Assembly (NCBI GenBank): GCA_946480605.1
Contig: CAMLKW010000012.1
Span: forward strand, 1 to 40,892
DNA length: 40,892 nt
DNA from: an uncultured Roseateles sp.
GTDB taxonomy: Bacteria; Pseudomonadota; Gammaproteobacteria; Burkholderiales; Burkholderiaceae
Reading direction: 5' to 3'
Both the position numbers and the translations under genes were made by a program. Under the pieces are notes generated by a model. That model searched no databases, was not told the DNA's origin, and saw only the letters and a program-made list of their open reading frames with translations. Shown piece after piece: positions 24,812 to 31,577 of this stretch (position 1 is the first letter of the stretch; each line of letters opens with the position of its first letter).

Positions 24812-25680
24812 ATGCACCCCATCTCCCGCGCGCTGCAGTCAGCGCTCGTCGTCAGCCCCTGTGCCGTCGCGCAATCTCCCTCCACCCCGGCCGGCCAGTT
24901 GCCCGCCGTGCTCGTCACCGGCAAGACCCATGCCGACCCCGTCGGCAAGGTGCTGGCCGCAGAGCAGGCCGCCACGCCCGGCGCCGTGACCCTGGTCGAC
25001 GGCGAGGACCTGCGCCAGCGCAACGTCACCAGCCTGGCCGACGCGCTGCGCTACGTGCCCGGCCTGTGGGTGGCCAGCGGCTCGACCGGCGACTCCAGCT
25101 TCTTCTCCGCGCGCGGCTCCAACCTGGACGCCACCAACTACGACGGCAACGGCATCAAGCTGCTGGTCGACGGCCTGCCGGTCACGTCCGCTGACGGCAA
25201 CAACCACAACCGCGACGTCGATCCGCTGTCGGCCCGCTGATCGACACGCGCGGCAGCCTCACCGCGGGCCGCCACCGCTGGCAGTGGGAGACGGCGCTGT
25301 ACTGGGGCAGGCTCAGCGACGAAATCAAGGGCAATGCCGTCTACGGCGACCGCGAGCTGCCCGCCGCGCCGAGGTACGCGCTCAAGGGCGAGTTGCTGTA
25401 CCGCCATGCCAGCGGCTTCTTCGCCGGCCCGACCTTCGACATCGTCGGCGCACGCTGGGCCGATTTCAGCAACAGCTACCGGGTGGACGCGTACCGGCTG
25501 TGGCGCCTGCGCGCCGGTCTGAGCGGCCAGCGCTGGGAGGTCTACGCCGAGGCGCGCAACCTCGCCGACAAGGCCTATGTGTCGCTGTTCAGCGTGCAGG
25601 ACAAGGCGGCCGCCACTGCCGTCATCCTCACGCCGGGCGAGCCGCGCTCGGTCTACGTCGGCGCGCGGCTGAAGTTCTGA
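24812..25680 (+). pseudogene. TonB-dependent receptor remnant: plug and last barrel strands only
   Basis: Positions 24812-25240 encode 142 residues with a receptor plug start: VTLVDGEDLRQRNVTSLADA, LLVDGLPVTSADGNNHN and VDPLSA, then a stop. From about 25222 another frame reads VGPLIDTRGSLTAGRHRW and continues to a barrel end (YAEARNLADKAYVSLFSVQ, VYVGARLKF, stop 25680). A normal receptor of this kind has some 400-450 residues between these parts. The gene has therefore lost its middle, and the junction is out of frame. The N-terminal signal is also poor. It was probably the second receptor of the copper-type operon. Confidence 0.85.
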
Positions 25681-25700
25681 GGCGCCGACACGCTGGCCCG

Positions 25701-25740
25701 AAAAAGCCGGCCTGCCCCCGGGCTGATTGCGGCTTTGTTC
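25701..25740 (+). terminator. Probable intrinsic terminator after the receptor remnant
   Basis: AAAGCCG (25703-25709) pairs with CGGCTTT (25730-25736), with an inner GCCC/GGGC, and TTTGTTC follows. It starts 22 nt after the remnant's stop and would end the operon that begins with DUF2946. Confidence 0.6.
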
Positions 25741-25967
25741 ACGGCCGGCTGCGCGGATGATGCGTCCCGTCACCAGTGCACGGCCCCCGGCAACGCTGCG
25801 GCCCCTGGCGAGATGGCAACGCGAGCCGTCCGCGACCACGAAAGCACCAGATCCGGCGCCGCCCACGTCACCCCAGGTGTCGTCAGCCCTGCCGCCTGCG
25901 CTGTGATGAACGCCGCAGCCCCACGCACCGTCACGGGTGTGTCCCGGGCGGCGTGAAGCGCTCTTGC
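25741..25967. other. Non-coding stretch without recognised content
   Basis: This belongs to the one gene-free interval longer than 300 bases (25681-26149). Short open frames on both strands give low-complexity Ala/Pro/Arg sequence with no family resemblance. I looked for riboswitch cores, including cobalamin, and saw none. It may be decayed sequence from the same event that shortened the receptor gene. Confidence 0.4.
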
Positions 25968-26005
25968 GCCCCGACCGGCCACCAGCCGATCGGGGCTCTC
26001 CTTTT
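25968..26005 (+). terminator. Second terminator-like hairpin
   Basis: GCCCCGACCGGC (25968-25979) pairs with GCCGATCGGGGC (25985-25996) around CACCA with one C/A mismatch; on the reverse strand that position is a G/U wobble, so the reverse RNA forms a complete 12-bp stem. On the forward strand TCTCCTTTT follows, which suits termination. No forward gene directly precedes it. Confidence 0.5.
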
Positions 26006-26010
26006 GCTGA

Positions 26011-26149
26011 TTGCGGGCCGAGCGCCGGGCCGCCCCAAGCCGGCCCGCGCTGGCGATGTGCGAGCGGCTCCATGCCGCGAGCATCGCCGCCCCCTCGGGG
26101 GGCCGACCAGACCCGCCCGCGTCCAGCGCGGCGGGGCTGGGCGAGGGGC
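26011..26149 (-). repeat. Structured intergenic repeat, copy B (downstream of the NTF2-like gene)
   Basis: Read on the reverse strand it starts GCCCCTCGCCC right at the stop codon of the gene at 26150-26587 and ends GGCCCGCAA, like copy A. Compared with A, the second hairpin is GCCCCC-CGA-GGGGGC (two paired bases changed on both sides), and the inner third stem changes from GCCGG/CCGGC to GCGGC/GCCGC (two more). The last 40 nt are almost identical. Confidence 0.85.
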
Positions 26150-26587
26150 TCACCGCATCGCGACGATGCCGTCCTCGCGGCGGTGGGCAAGGAGAAACAG
26201 GCCAGGCTCGTGGCGTTCGCCGCTGCGCACCTGCACGTCCACCAGGCAGGCGCCGCCCACGTCGGCGGCGCGCAGCAGCCGCGTCTGGCGCTGGGCCGGC
26301 GCTCGACCCAGGCGTTCGATCAGCTCGCGGTAGACCGCCTGGCGGCCCGGCTCGGCGGCAGCGCCCAGGCTGCCCTGCAGCGCGAACTGCGCCGTCAGGC
26401 CCCAGGCGTCGCTGGCGTTCCAGCGGGCATCGAAATCATCCAGCCGCTGCTGCAGCGAGGCGCGGTCCTCGCAGGGCGCGGTGGCCGCGAAGGCGGCTTC
26501 GGGCAGGGCCAGCACGCCGGCGGCCACGATGGCGATGGAGGACACCAGCGCGTAGAACAGGCCGGCGTCGGAATTGAAGCGTTTCAT
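26150..26587 (-). CDS. Secreted protein, possibly NTF2/SnoaL-like
   Basis: A protein of 145 residues. The N-terminus is hydrophobic at 8-35 with AAFAATA as a likely signal cleavage region. The rest (ASLQQRLDDFDARWNASDAWGLTAQF and ERLGRAPAQRQTRLL) has the helix-then-sheet pattern of NTF2-like or DUF4440-type domains, but the match is weak and I do not recognise the family with certainty. GGAG lies seven nt before ATG 26587. It follows the cytochrome genes on the same strand with an 18-nt gap and may share their transcript. Confidence 0.55.
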   Translation of the reverse strand: MKRFNSDAGLFYALVSSIAIVAAGVLALPEAAFAATAPCEDRASLQQRLDDFDARWNASDAWGLTAQFALQGSLGAAAEPGRQAVYRELIERLGRAPAQRQTRLLRAADVGGACLVDVQVRSGERHEPGLFLLAHRREDGIVAMR

Positions 26588-26605
26588 GAAGGGTCTCCGG
26601 TGGGA

Positions 26606-27127
26606 TCAGCGGGCCAGCGGAGCCAGCGGCTCGGGCACCTTGTTGCGGACGGGCGGCAGGCTCTGCAGGTAGGCGTACATGGCCTTGAGGTCGTCGTCCG
26701 TCATCTGGCGGTAGACGGGAATGGGCATGGGCGGCAGCACGGGCCGGCCGCGGCCGAGGTGGCGACCGGTGCGCATGGTCTGCAGGAAGTCGTTCTCGCT
26801 CCAGCGGCCCAGGCCGGTCTCGACGTCGGGCGTCAGGTTGGCCGAGAAGCTCAGGCCCCAGGGGCCCGAGTAGGCCGTGCCGGTGGCGGCGATGCTCACC
26901 ATCCACGGCCCCGGCGGCGGCGCCACGGGAGCCGTGAGGACGAAGCCCTCGGGGTGGCCGGACAGCGCCCGCGCCAGGTCGGGCTCCGGGCCATGCGCGC
27001 CCATCTTCAGCGGCGTGTGGCAGTCGGTGCAGCCGCTGGTGGCGACGAGGTAGCGACCGCGCTCGATGCGGTCGGCTGCGTGCGCGCTGCCGGCCAGCAG
27101 CGCGAGCAGGGGGATCAGTGGTTTCAT
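26606..27127 (-). CDS. Monoheme c-type cytochrome
   Basis: A protein of 173 residues. Signal peptide 1-18 (ending AHAA), heme motif CTDCH at 33-37 in RGRYLVATSGCTDCH, and a C-terminal MTDDDLKAMYAYLQSLPPV that is typical of class I cytochromes c. PMPIPVYRQM or another methionine may supply the sixth ligand. It would carry electrons in the periplasm. Its ATG overlaps the stop of the diheme gene by one nt (TGATG). Confidence 0.85.
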   Translation of the reverse strand: MKPLIPLLALLAGSAHAADRIERGRYLVATSGCTDCHTPLKMGAHGPEPDLARALSGHPEGFVLTAPVAPPPGPWMVSIAATGTAYSGPWGLSFSANLTPDVETGLGRWSENDFLQTMRTGRHLGRGRPVLPPMPIPVYRQMTDDDLKAMYAYLQSLPPVRNKVPEPLAPLAR

Positions 27128-27948
27128 CAAGGGTTCTCCGGTTTGTTGAAATGACGGGCCAGCAGCGCCAGGCCCAAGGCGTCGACCTCGCGGGTGCCCA
27201 GGGGCGGCATCTGCTGGTAGGGGTTGCGGGTGCCGGCGCGCTTCAGCACGGCAGCGGCATCGACAGGCGCGGGCGCGGCGCCCACGTCCAGCGCCAGGCG
27301 CAGCGGCACCGGCACGCCGGCGTCGAAATGGCAGTGCGCGCAGTTGCCGTGCAGGTAGCCGCGCGCGGCGTGCTCGGCGGCGTCGGCGGCGATGAAGTCC
27401 GGCGCCTGCGTGGCCCAGGCGCCGGGCGCGTTCTTCAGCAGGCCTTCGCGCAGCAGTGCCGGCACCGCCGGCCCCAGCTGCAGCGCGGCGAAGCCCAGCA
27501 CCGGGCTGCGCGCGCCGGCATGGCAGGCGATGCAGTCGCCCTCCGACGGCACGTCGTAGCGCCGGCCGCCGGGCAGGGTCAGCGTCTGGCCGCCGGCCGG
27601 CGCGCGAACCGCGTCATCGCCCTGCCAGACGTAGCTGGCATAGGCCCAGCGCCCCTCGGCGTCACGCGTGATGACGCGCGTCTCGACCGGCCGGCCATCG
27701 ACGCTGAACTCCTTCCACAGCCGCGTGCCGGCGGGAAAGCGCCAGGCGTCCGGCTGAGCCGCATCGACCGGCTCTCCAGCCGGCAGTGCGATCCAGCGGC
27801 GCTTGGCGGCACCGTCGGACCACAGCGAGAAGCGCGGTTCGAAGGCGCGCACGCCGGCGCCGTCCAGGCCGGTCTGGCTCAGGCGTTCGGGCAGCCCGGC
27901 GTGCACCGCGGAGGCGGCGAGCAGCAGGAGGACGGCAAGGCGTTGCAT
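27127..27948 (-). CDS. Diheme c-type cytochrome-like secreted protein
   Basis: A protein of 273 residues. Signal peptide 1-17. Two heme motifs: CIACH at 139-143 and CAHCH at 203-207. The N-terminal half (FEPRFSLWSDGAAKRRWIALP, FPAGTRLWKEFSVDGRPVETR) matches a family of secreted cytochrome-like proteins that often stand beside a small cytochrome, as here. The electron donor and acceptor are unknown. The ATG at 27948 lacks a ribosome site. It is divergent from the hemerythrin gene across a 176-nt structured region. Confidence 0.75.
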   Translation of the reverse strand: MQRLAVLLLLAASAVHAGLPERLSQTGLDGAGVRAFEPRFSLWSDGAAKRRWIALPAGEPVDAAQPDAWRFPAGTRLWKEFSVDGRPVETRVITRDAEGRWAYASYVWQGDDAVRAPAGGQTLTLPGGRRYDVPSEGDCIACHAGARSPVLGFAALQLGPAVPALLREGLLKNAPGAWATQAPDFIAADAAEHAARGYLHGNCAHCHFDAGVPVPLRLALDVGAAPAPVDAAAVLKRAGTRNPYQQMPPLGTREVDALGLALLARHFNKPENP

Positions 27949-27980
27949 GGGCCGGCACTGTGCCGGGCGGGTCTTGGCCA

Positions 27981-28074
27981 GCCATCGCCCCGACGAGCCA
28001 ATGTGAGGAATACCAAGGAGCCATGACGCTCGTCATGGCATGGCTCCTCGGCCCTGGCCCATCGGGGCGATGGC
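27981..28074. repeat. Nested dyads in the cytochrome-hemerythrin intergenic region
   Basis: Outer arms GCCATCGCCCCGA (27981-27993) and TCGGGGCGATGGC (28062-28074) are perfectly complementary over 13 bp. Inside are two competing hairpins: GCCATGACG-CT-CGTCATGGC (28020-28039) and AGGAGCCAT (28016-28024) with ATGGCTCCT (28040-28048). A separate CCGGCAC-T-GTGCCGG dyad lies at 27951-27965. Confidence 0.7.
28021..28038 (+). promoter_or_regulatory. Shared dyad, hemerythrin copy
   Basis: CCATGACGCTCGTCATGG is a dyad that matches 14 of 18 positions of the site at 36161-36178 in the orientation facing its own gene. In both, TGGCTCC follows two or three nt later. It lies 86 nt before the hemerythrin start. 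Confidence 0.5.
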
Positions 28075-28124
28075 AGCGGCGGCGCCCGCCGCAACACTGG
28101 AGCCCACTTCAACGGAGCCTCACC

Positions 28125-28805
28125 ATGACCTCACCCGCCACCCGCCTCGACCTCTACGCCCACATCCACAAGGCCTTGCGCCTGTTCATGACCGACACGC
28201 TGCAGCAGCTGGGCCGCGTCGATATCGACGACCCGCTGGACCTGGCCGCCGCGCTGACGCAGCTGGACGCGCTGCTGGACGCCGCCGCCCACCACGTGGA
28301 GAAGGAGAACACCTACGTGCACCCCGCCATCGAGGCGCGCCGCGCCGGCGCCAGCGCCGCCATCGAGGCCGAGCACGAGGAGCACCTGGACGCCATCGCC
28401 ACGCTGCGGGCCGAGGGCGCCGCGCTGCGCGCCATGCCGTCGGCCGCCGCGGCGCAGCGCCTGTACCGCCGCTTCGCGGCCTTCGTCGCGCACAACTTCG
28501 AGCACATGGGCGTGGAGGAGAGCCGCCACAACCAGGCACTGTGGGCGGCCTACACGGACGAGGAGCTGTTCGAGATCCACGGCCGCATCCTGGCCAGCAT
28601 CGGCCCGCGCGAGATGAGCGACATCCTGCGCTGGATGATCCCGGCGCTGTCGCCGGCCGAGCGGGTCATGATCATCGGAGGCATGCCGCCCGCCGTGCAG
28701 GCCCCGGTGCTGGCCTCGGCCCGCGCGTGGCTCAACGACGGCGCCTGGGCCAAGCTGTGCCGGGCGCTGGGTCAGCCCAGCGCGCCGGGCCTCGTGGCCG
28801 CCTGA
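28125..28805 (+). CDS. Hemerythrin-domain protein
   Basis: A protein of 226 residues. The four-helix HHE domain fills about 1-145, with ligand-type residues in YAHIHKALRLFM, AAHHVEKENTYVHPAIEAR, EHEEHLDAI and FVAHNFEHMGVEESRHNQAL. Hemerythrin-like proteins bind oxygen, nitric oxide or iron at a di-iron site and often serve in sensing or stress defence. The rest is helical, without a known domain. GGAG precedes the ATG by eight nt. Its 3' end overlaps the convergent regulator gene by 34 nt. Confidence 0.82.
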   Translation: MTSPATRLDLYAHIHKALRLFMTDTLQQLGRVDIDDPLDLAAALTQLDALLDAAAHHVEKENTYVHPAIEARRAGASAAIEAEHEEHLDAIATLRAEGAALRAMPSAAAAQRLYRRFAAFVAHNFEHMGVEESRHNQALWAAYTDEELFEIHGRILASIGPREMSDILRWMIPALSPAERVMIIGGMPPAVQAPVLASARAWLNDGAWAKLCRALGQPSAPGLVAA

Positions 28806-31408
28806 GTCCGCTGGTTCCACCAGGCCGCGGCCTCGCCGCGCGAGTTCAGGCCCAGCTTGTCGAGGATGTTGGCCACATGCCGCTTGACGGTGTGGGGGCT
28901 CAGATCCAGCGCGCGGGCGATGTGCTTGTTGCTGGCACCGGCGGCGATCTGCGCAATGACCTCGGCCTCGCGCTGCGACAGGCGCTCGTCGGCCGCCACG
29001 GCGGGCGGGGCCTCTTGCGCGGCCTGCGCCGCCGGCCGCAGCACGTCGGCCCAGCCGCGCAGGCGGGCCAGGTCGCCGGTGTCCAGCAGATCGCCCCAGT
29101 CCTCGCCGGCCAGGCGCAGCAGCCGCGGCACGGCCCACATCAGCCCGCCCGGCTCGCGCCTCGCCAGGGCCGGTGCCAGCACCTGGACCGCGCCGGCGCG
29201 GTCGCCCTGCTCCAGCAGCGCTTCGGCCAGGCGCGCACGGGCCTCGGCCAACTGGCCCAGCAGGTCGCCGCTCTCGCCGTCGGCCAGCAGGCCGCGCCAG
29301 GCGGCGATGGCCTCGCTCTGCCGGCCATCCAGCGCCGCGAGCTGCGCCTGCAGGCCCAGCAGCGGCCGCGTGCGGTGGGGCATGACCAGGTCGCTCAGGT
29401 CGGCGCCCAGGCGCGCCAGACGCGCCAGCCCCTCGGCCAGGGCCGCACGGTTGCCGCAGGCCGCGGCCATGCGGGACATGAAGAAGGTGGCGTGCCATTC
29501 GCCCCAGAGGCCGTAGCCCGGCACATGCTCGGCCAGGCGCAGCCGCATCAGCTGCAGCGCCGAGTCGTGCTGGCCGGCGATCAGGTCCAGCATCGCGTGC
29601 AAGGCCTGGCCGTGGTTGCGGGCAATGATGAGACGGCCGAACCAGGCGGCGTCGGACTCGGCGCGCGCGAGCAGTTGCCGCGCCTCCGGCAGACGCCCCT
29701 GCCAGAACAGATTCCAGGCCTGGGCCATGTGGGCGTTGACGCCGAAGGGCAGCGCCCGGTCGCCCAGCACCTGCAGCGCGCCGCGGTACCAGCGGTCCAC
29801 CGGCGCCGCCATGCCCGCGCAGCTGATCTGGCGCGGCGCCGGCGAGCCGGTGTACCAGGCCTCCAGCGAGGCCGACTGCTCCAGCTCCGCGACCAGCGCC
29901 TCGAACAGCGGCGCGACGGCGTCGAAGCGGCAGCTCTCCAGCGCATGCCAGGTGCGGCCCAGCAGCGACATGCGGCGCAGCTCGCCGGACAGCGCGAACG
30001 GGTCGAGGTCGCGCAGCAGCGCCCCGGCCTCCTGGAGCCGCCCCTGCGCAATCAGCAGGATGCTGCGGTGGGCCTGGGACGCACGCAGGCCTGCGTCATC
30101 GCCACGCGCCTCGAACAGCGCCTCGGCGCGGCTCAAATGCCATTCGGCCTGCTGCGCCTCCCACAGCACCCACAGCGCCAGCGCCTTCACGCGGTGCAGC
30201 TCGGGGCTGGTGTCGGCGAACGCGCTGTCGAAGCGCCGCGTCAGGTCCAGCAGGCCCTGGGCGCCCAGCTGGTTCATCAGCAGTGCGCCGTCGGCCAGCA
30301 GCAGTTCGGCGGCGCGCTCGGGGCGGCCGGCGGCCAGCAGCAGGTTCTGCCGGCGCATGGCATCGGTCTCCAGCATCGCGGCGCGCTCCAGCAGCTCGCG
30401 GTGGGTGTCGGGCTGCTCCTGGCGCAGGCGCTGCTGCAGCATGTCGCGGAACAGCTGGTGCAGGCGCAGCGTGTGCGGCGCCAGGTCCACGACGGTGACG
30501 AACAGCGACAACCGCTCGATCTCGGCCAGCCAGCCCGCCACGTAGGCGCCCTCGCCCATGGCCTGGCAGCGGGCGGCGTCCAGCTCGTGCAACACGCTGG
30601 TGCGCAGCAGGAAGCCGCGCAGGCCGGCATCCAGCCGGTCCAGCACCTCGGCGGCCAGGTAGTCGAAGGTGGCGCGGTCGATGGCCGCGGGCAGGCGCTG
30701 GCCCTGGCTCATCCCGAGCGCCAGCCGCAGGCCCGCCGGCCAGCCCTGGCAGCGCTCGTACAGGCCGGCCGCCGCGGCTTGGTCCAGGCCTGCGGCCTGG
30801 GCCAGCTGCTCGACCTCGCCGCGCCCCAGCGCCAGCTCGGCCGGACCGAGGTCGGCCAGCTCGCCGGCCGCGCGCAGCCGCGCCAGGCGCAGCGGCGGCT
30901 CGTGCCGCGCCGACAGCACCAGCCGCCAGCGCCAGCCCATGCGCGCCAGCCAACGGTCCAGGAACTGGATGGAGGCCGCATCCACGAGATGGTGGGCGTC
31001 GTCCAGCACGATGAGGCCACGCGCCACCTCGCAGGCCTCCAGCGCATTCAGCATCGCGTCGGCCACGGTGACGATCTCGGCGCCGCCGCGCAGTGCCGCG
31101 TCGCGCAGGCCTTCGGGCGCGGTGCGCCAGGGCAGGTCGAAGGGCTCGAAGGCGGCGAACAGACAGTCCAGCAGCCGGCCCAGGTCGTCACCCTCGTCCA
31201 GCGCCACCCAGGCGATGGCCACGCCGTCGGGCTGAGCCGCCAGGGCCTGGGTCAGCAGCGCCGTCTTGCCGTAGCCGGCGGGCGCACAGATCAGCAGCAC
31301 GCGCTGGTCGTCCAGCGCTCGTGCGATGTCGGCCAGCAGCGCCGGCCGGGGCAGCAGCAGGCCGTCGCGGGGGCGCGGCGCACGGGTCTTGGTGTGGGCG
31401 AGAGCCAT
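28772..31408 (-). CDS. LuxR-family transcription activator, MalT-like (ATPase-TPR-HTH)
   Basis: A protein of 878 residues from ATG 31408 (MALAHTKTRAP). Walker A APAGYGKT at 42-49, Walker B LIVLDDAHHL near 140, a winged-helix/TPR-like helical middle, and a C-terminal LuxR HTH (LSQREAEVIAQIAAGASNKH to DKLGLNSRGEAAAWW) at about 812-865. This is the STAND-type large activator layout of MalT, where an inducer and ATP cause assembly and DNA binding. The open frame continues upstream but as low-complexity sequence. It may regulate the neighbouring hemerythrin gene, which is not shown by the sequence. Confidence 0.88.
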   Translation of the reverse strand: MALAHTKTRAPRPRDGLLLPRPALLADIARALDDQRVLLICAPAGYGKTALLTQALAAQPDGVAIAWVALDEGDDLGRLLDCLFAAFEPFDLPWRTAPEGLRDAALRGGAEIVTVADAMLNALEACEVARGLIVLDDAHHLVDAASIQFLDRWLARMGWRWRLVLSARHEPPLRLARLRAAGELADLGPAELALGRGEVEQLAQAAGLDQAAAAGLYERCQGWPAGLRLALGMSQGQRLPAAIDRATFDYLAAEVLDRLDAGLRGFLLRTSVLHELDAARCQAMGEGAYVAGWLAEIERLSLFVTVVDLAPHTLRLHQLFRDMLQQRLRQEQPDTHRELLERAAMLETDAMRRQNLLLAAGRPERAAELLLADGALLMNQLGAQGLLDLTRRFDSAFADTSPELHRVKALALWVLWEAQQAEWHLSRAEALFEARGDDAGLRASQAHRSILLIAQGRLQEAGALLRDLDPFALSGELRRMSLLGRTWHALESCRFDAVAPLFEALVAELEQSASLEAWYTGSPAPRQISCAGMAAPVDRWYRGALQVLGDRALPFGVNAHMAQAWNLFWQGRLPEARQLLARAESDAAWFGRLIIARNHGQALHAMLDLIAGQHDSALQLMRLRLAEHVPGYGLWGEWHATFFMSRMAAACGNRAALAEGLARLARLGADLSDLVMPHRTRPLLGLQAQLAALDGRQSEAIAAWRGLLADGESGDLLGQLAEARARLAEALLEQGDRAGAVQVLAPALARREPGGLMWAVPRLLRLAGEDWGDLLDTGDLARLRGWADVLRPAAQAAQEAPPAVAADERLSQREAEVIAQIAAGASNKHIARALDLSPHTVKRHVANILDKLGLNSRGEAAAWWNQRTQAATRPGALG

Positions 31409-31577
31409 GGCGCGAAATGATAGGGGCGGGCCCGGCCCATGCCGCAGGCTCGTCGGCGATGTGCCCGGCCCGATGTTGATCTGCGACCACCCGCCCATCG
31501 CGCCGCTGGCCCTGCGCGGGCTCGCGCAGCGGCCGGCCGACCGGGTCGAGACCTCGGTCAGCCGCTGGGCGCCGGGC

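Noticed and set aside
25741..25967. Possible riboswitch or small RNA near the receptor remnant
   Set aside because: Some GC-rich pieces resemble parts of a cobalamin riboswitch, but the conserved core boxes and their order are not present.
28040..31420. A forward open frame of 1126 codons across the regulator gene
   Set aside because: It is Gln/Arg/Ala-rich with no family resemblance and is the antisense of the MalT-like gene, whose Walker and HTH motifs are clear. Long antisense frames are common at this GC content.
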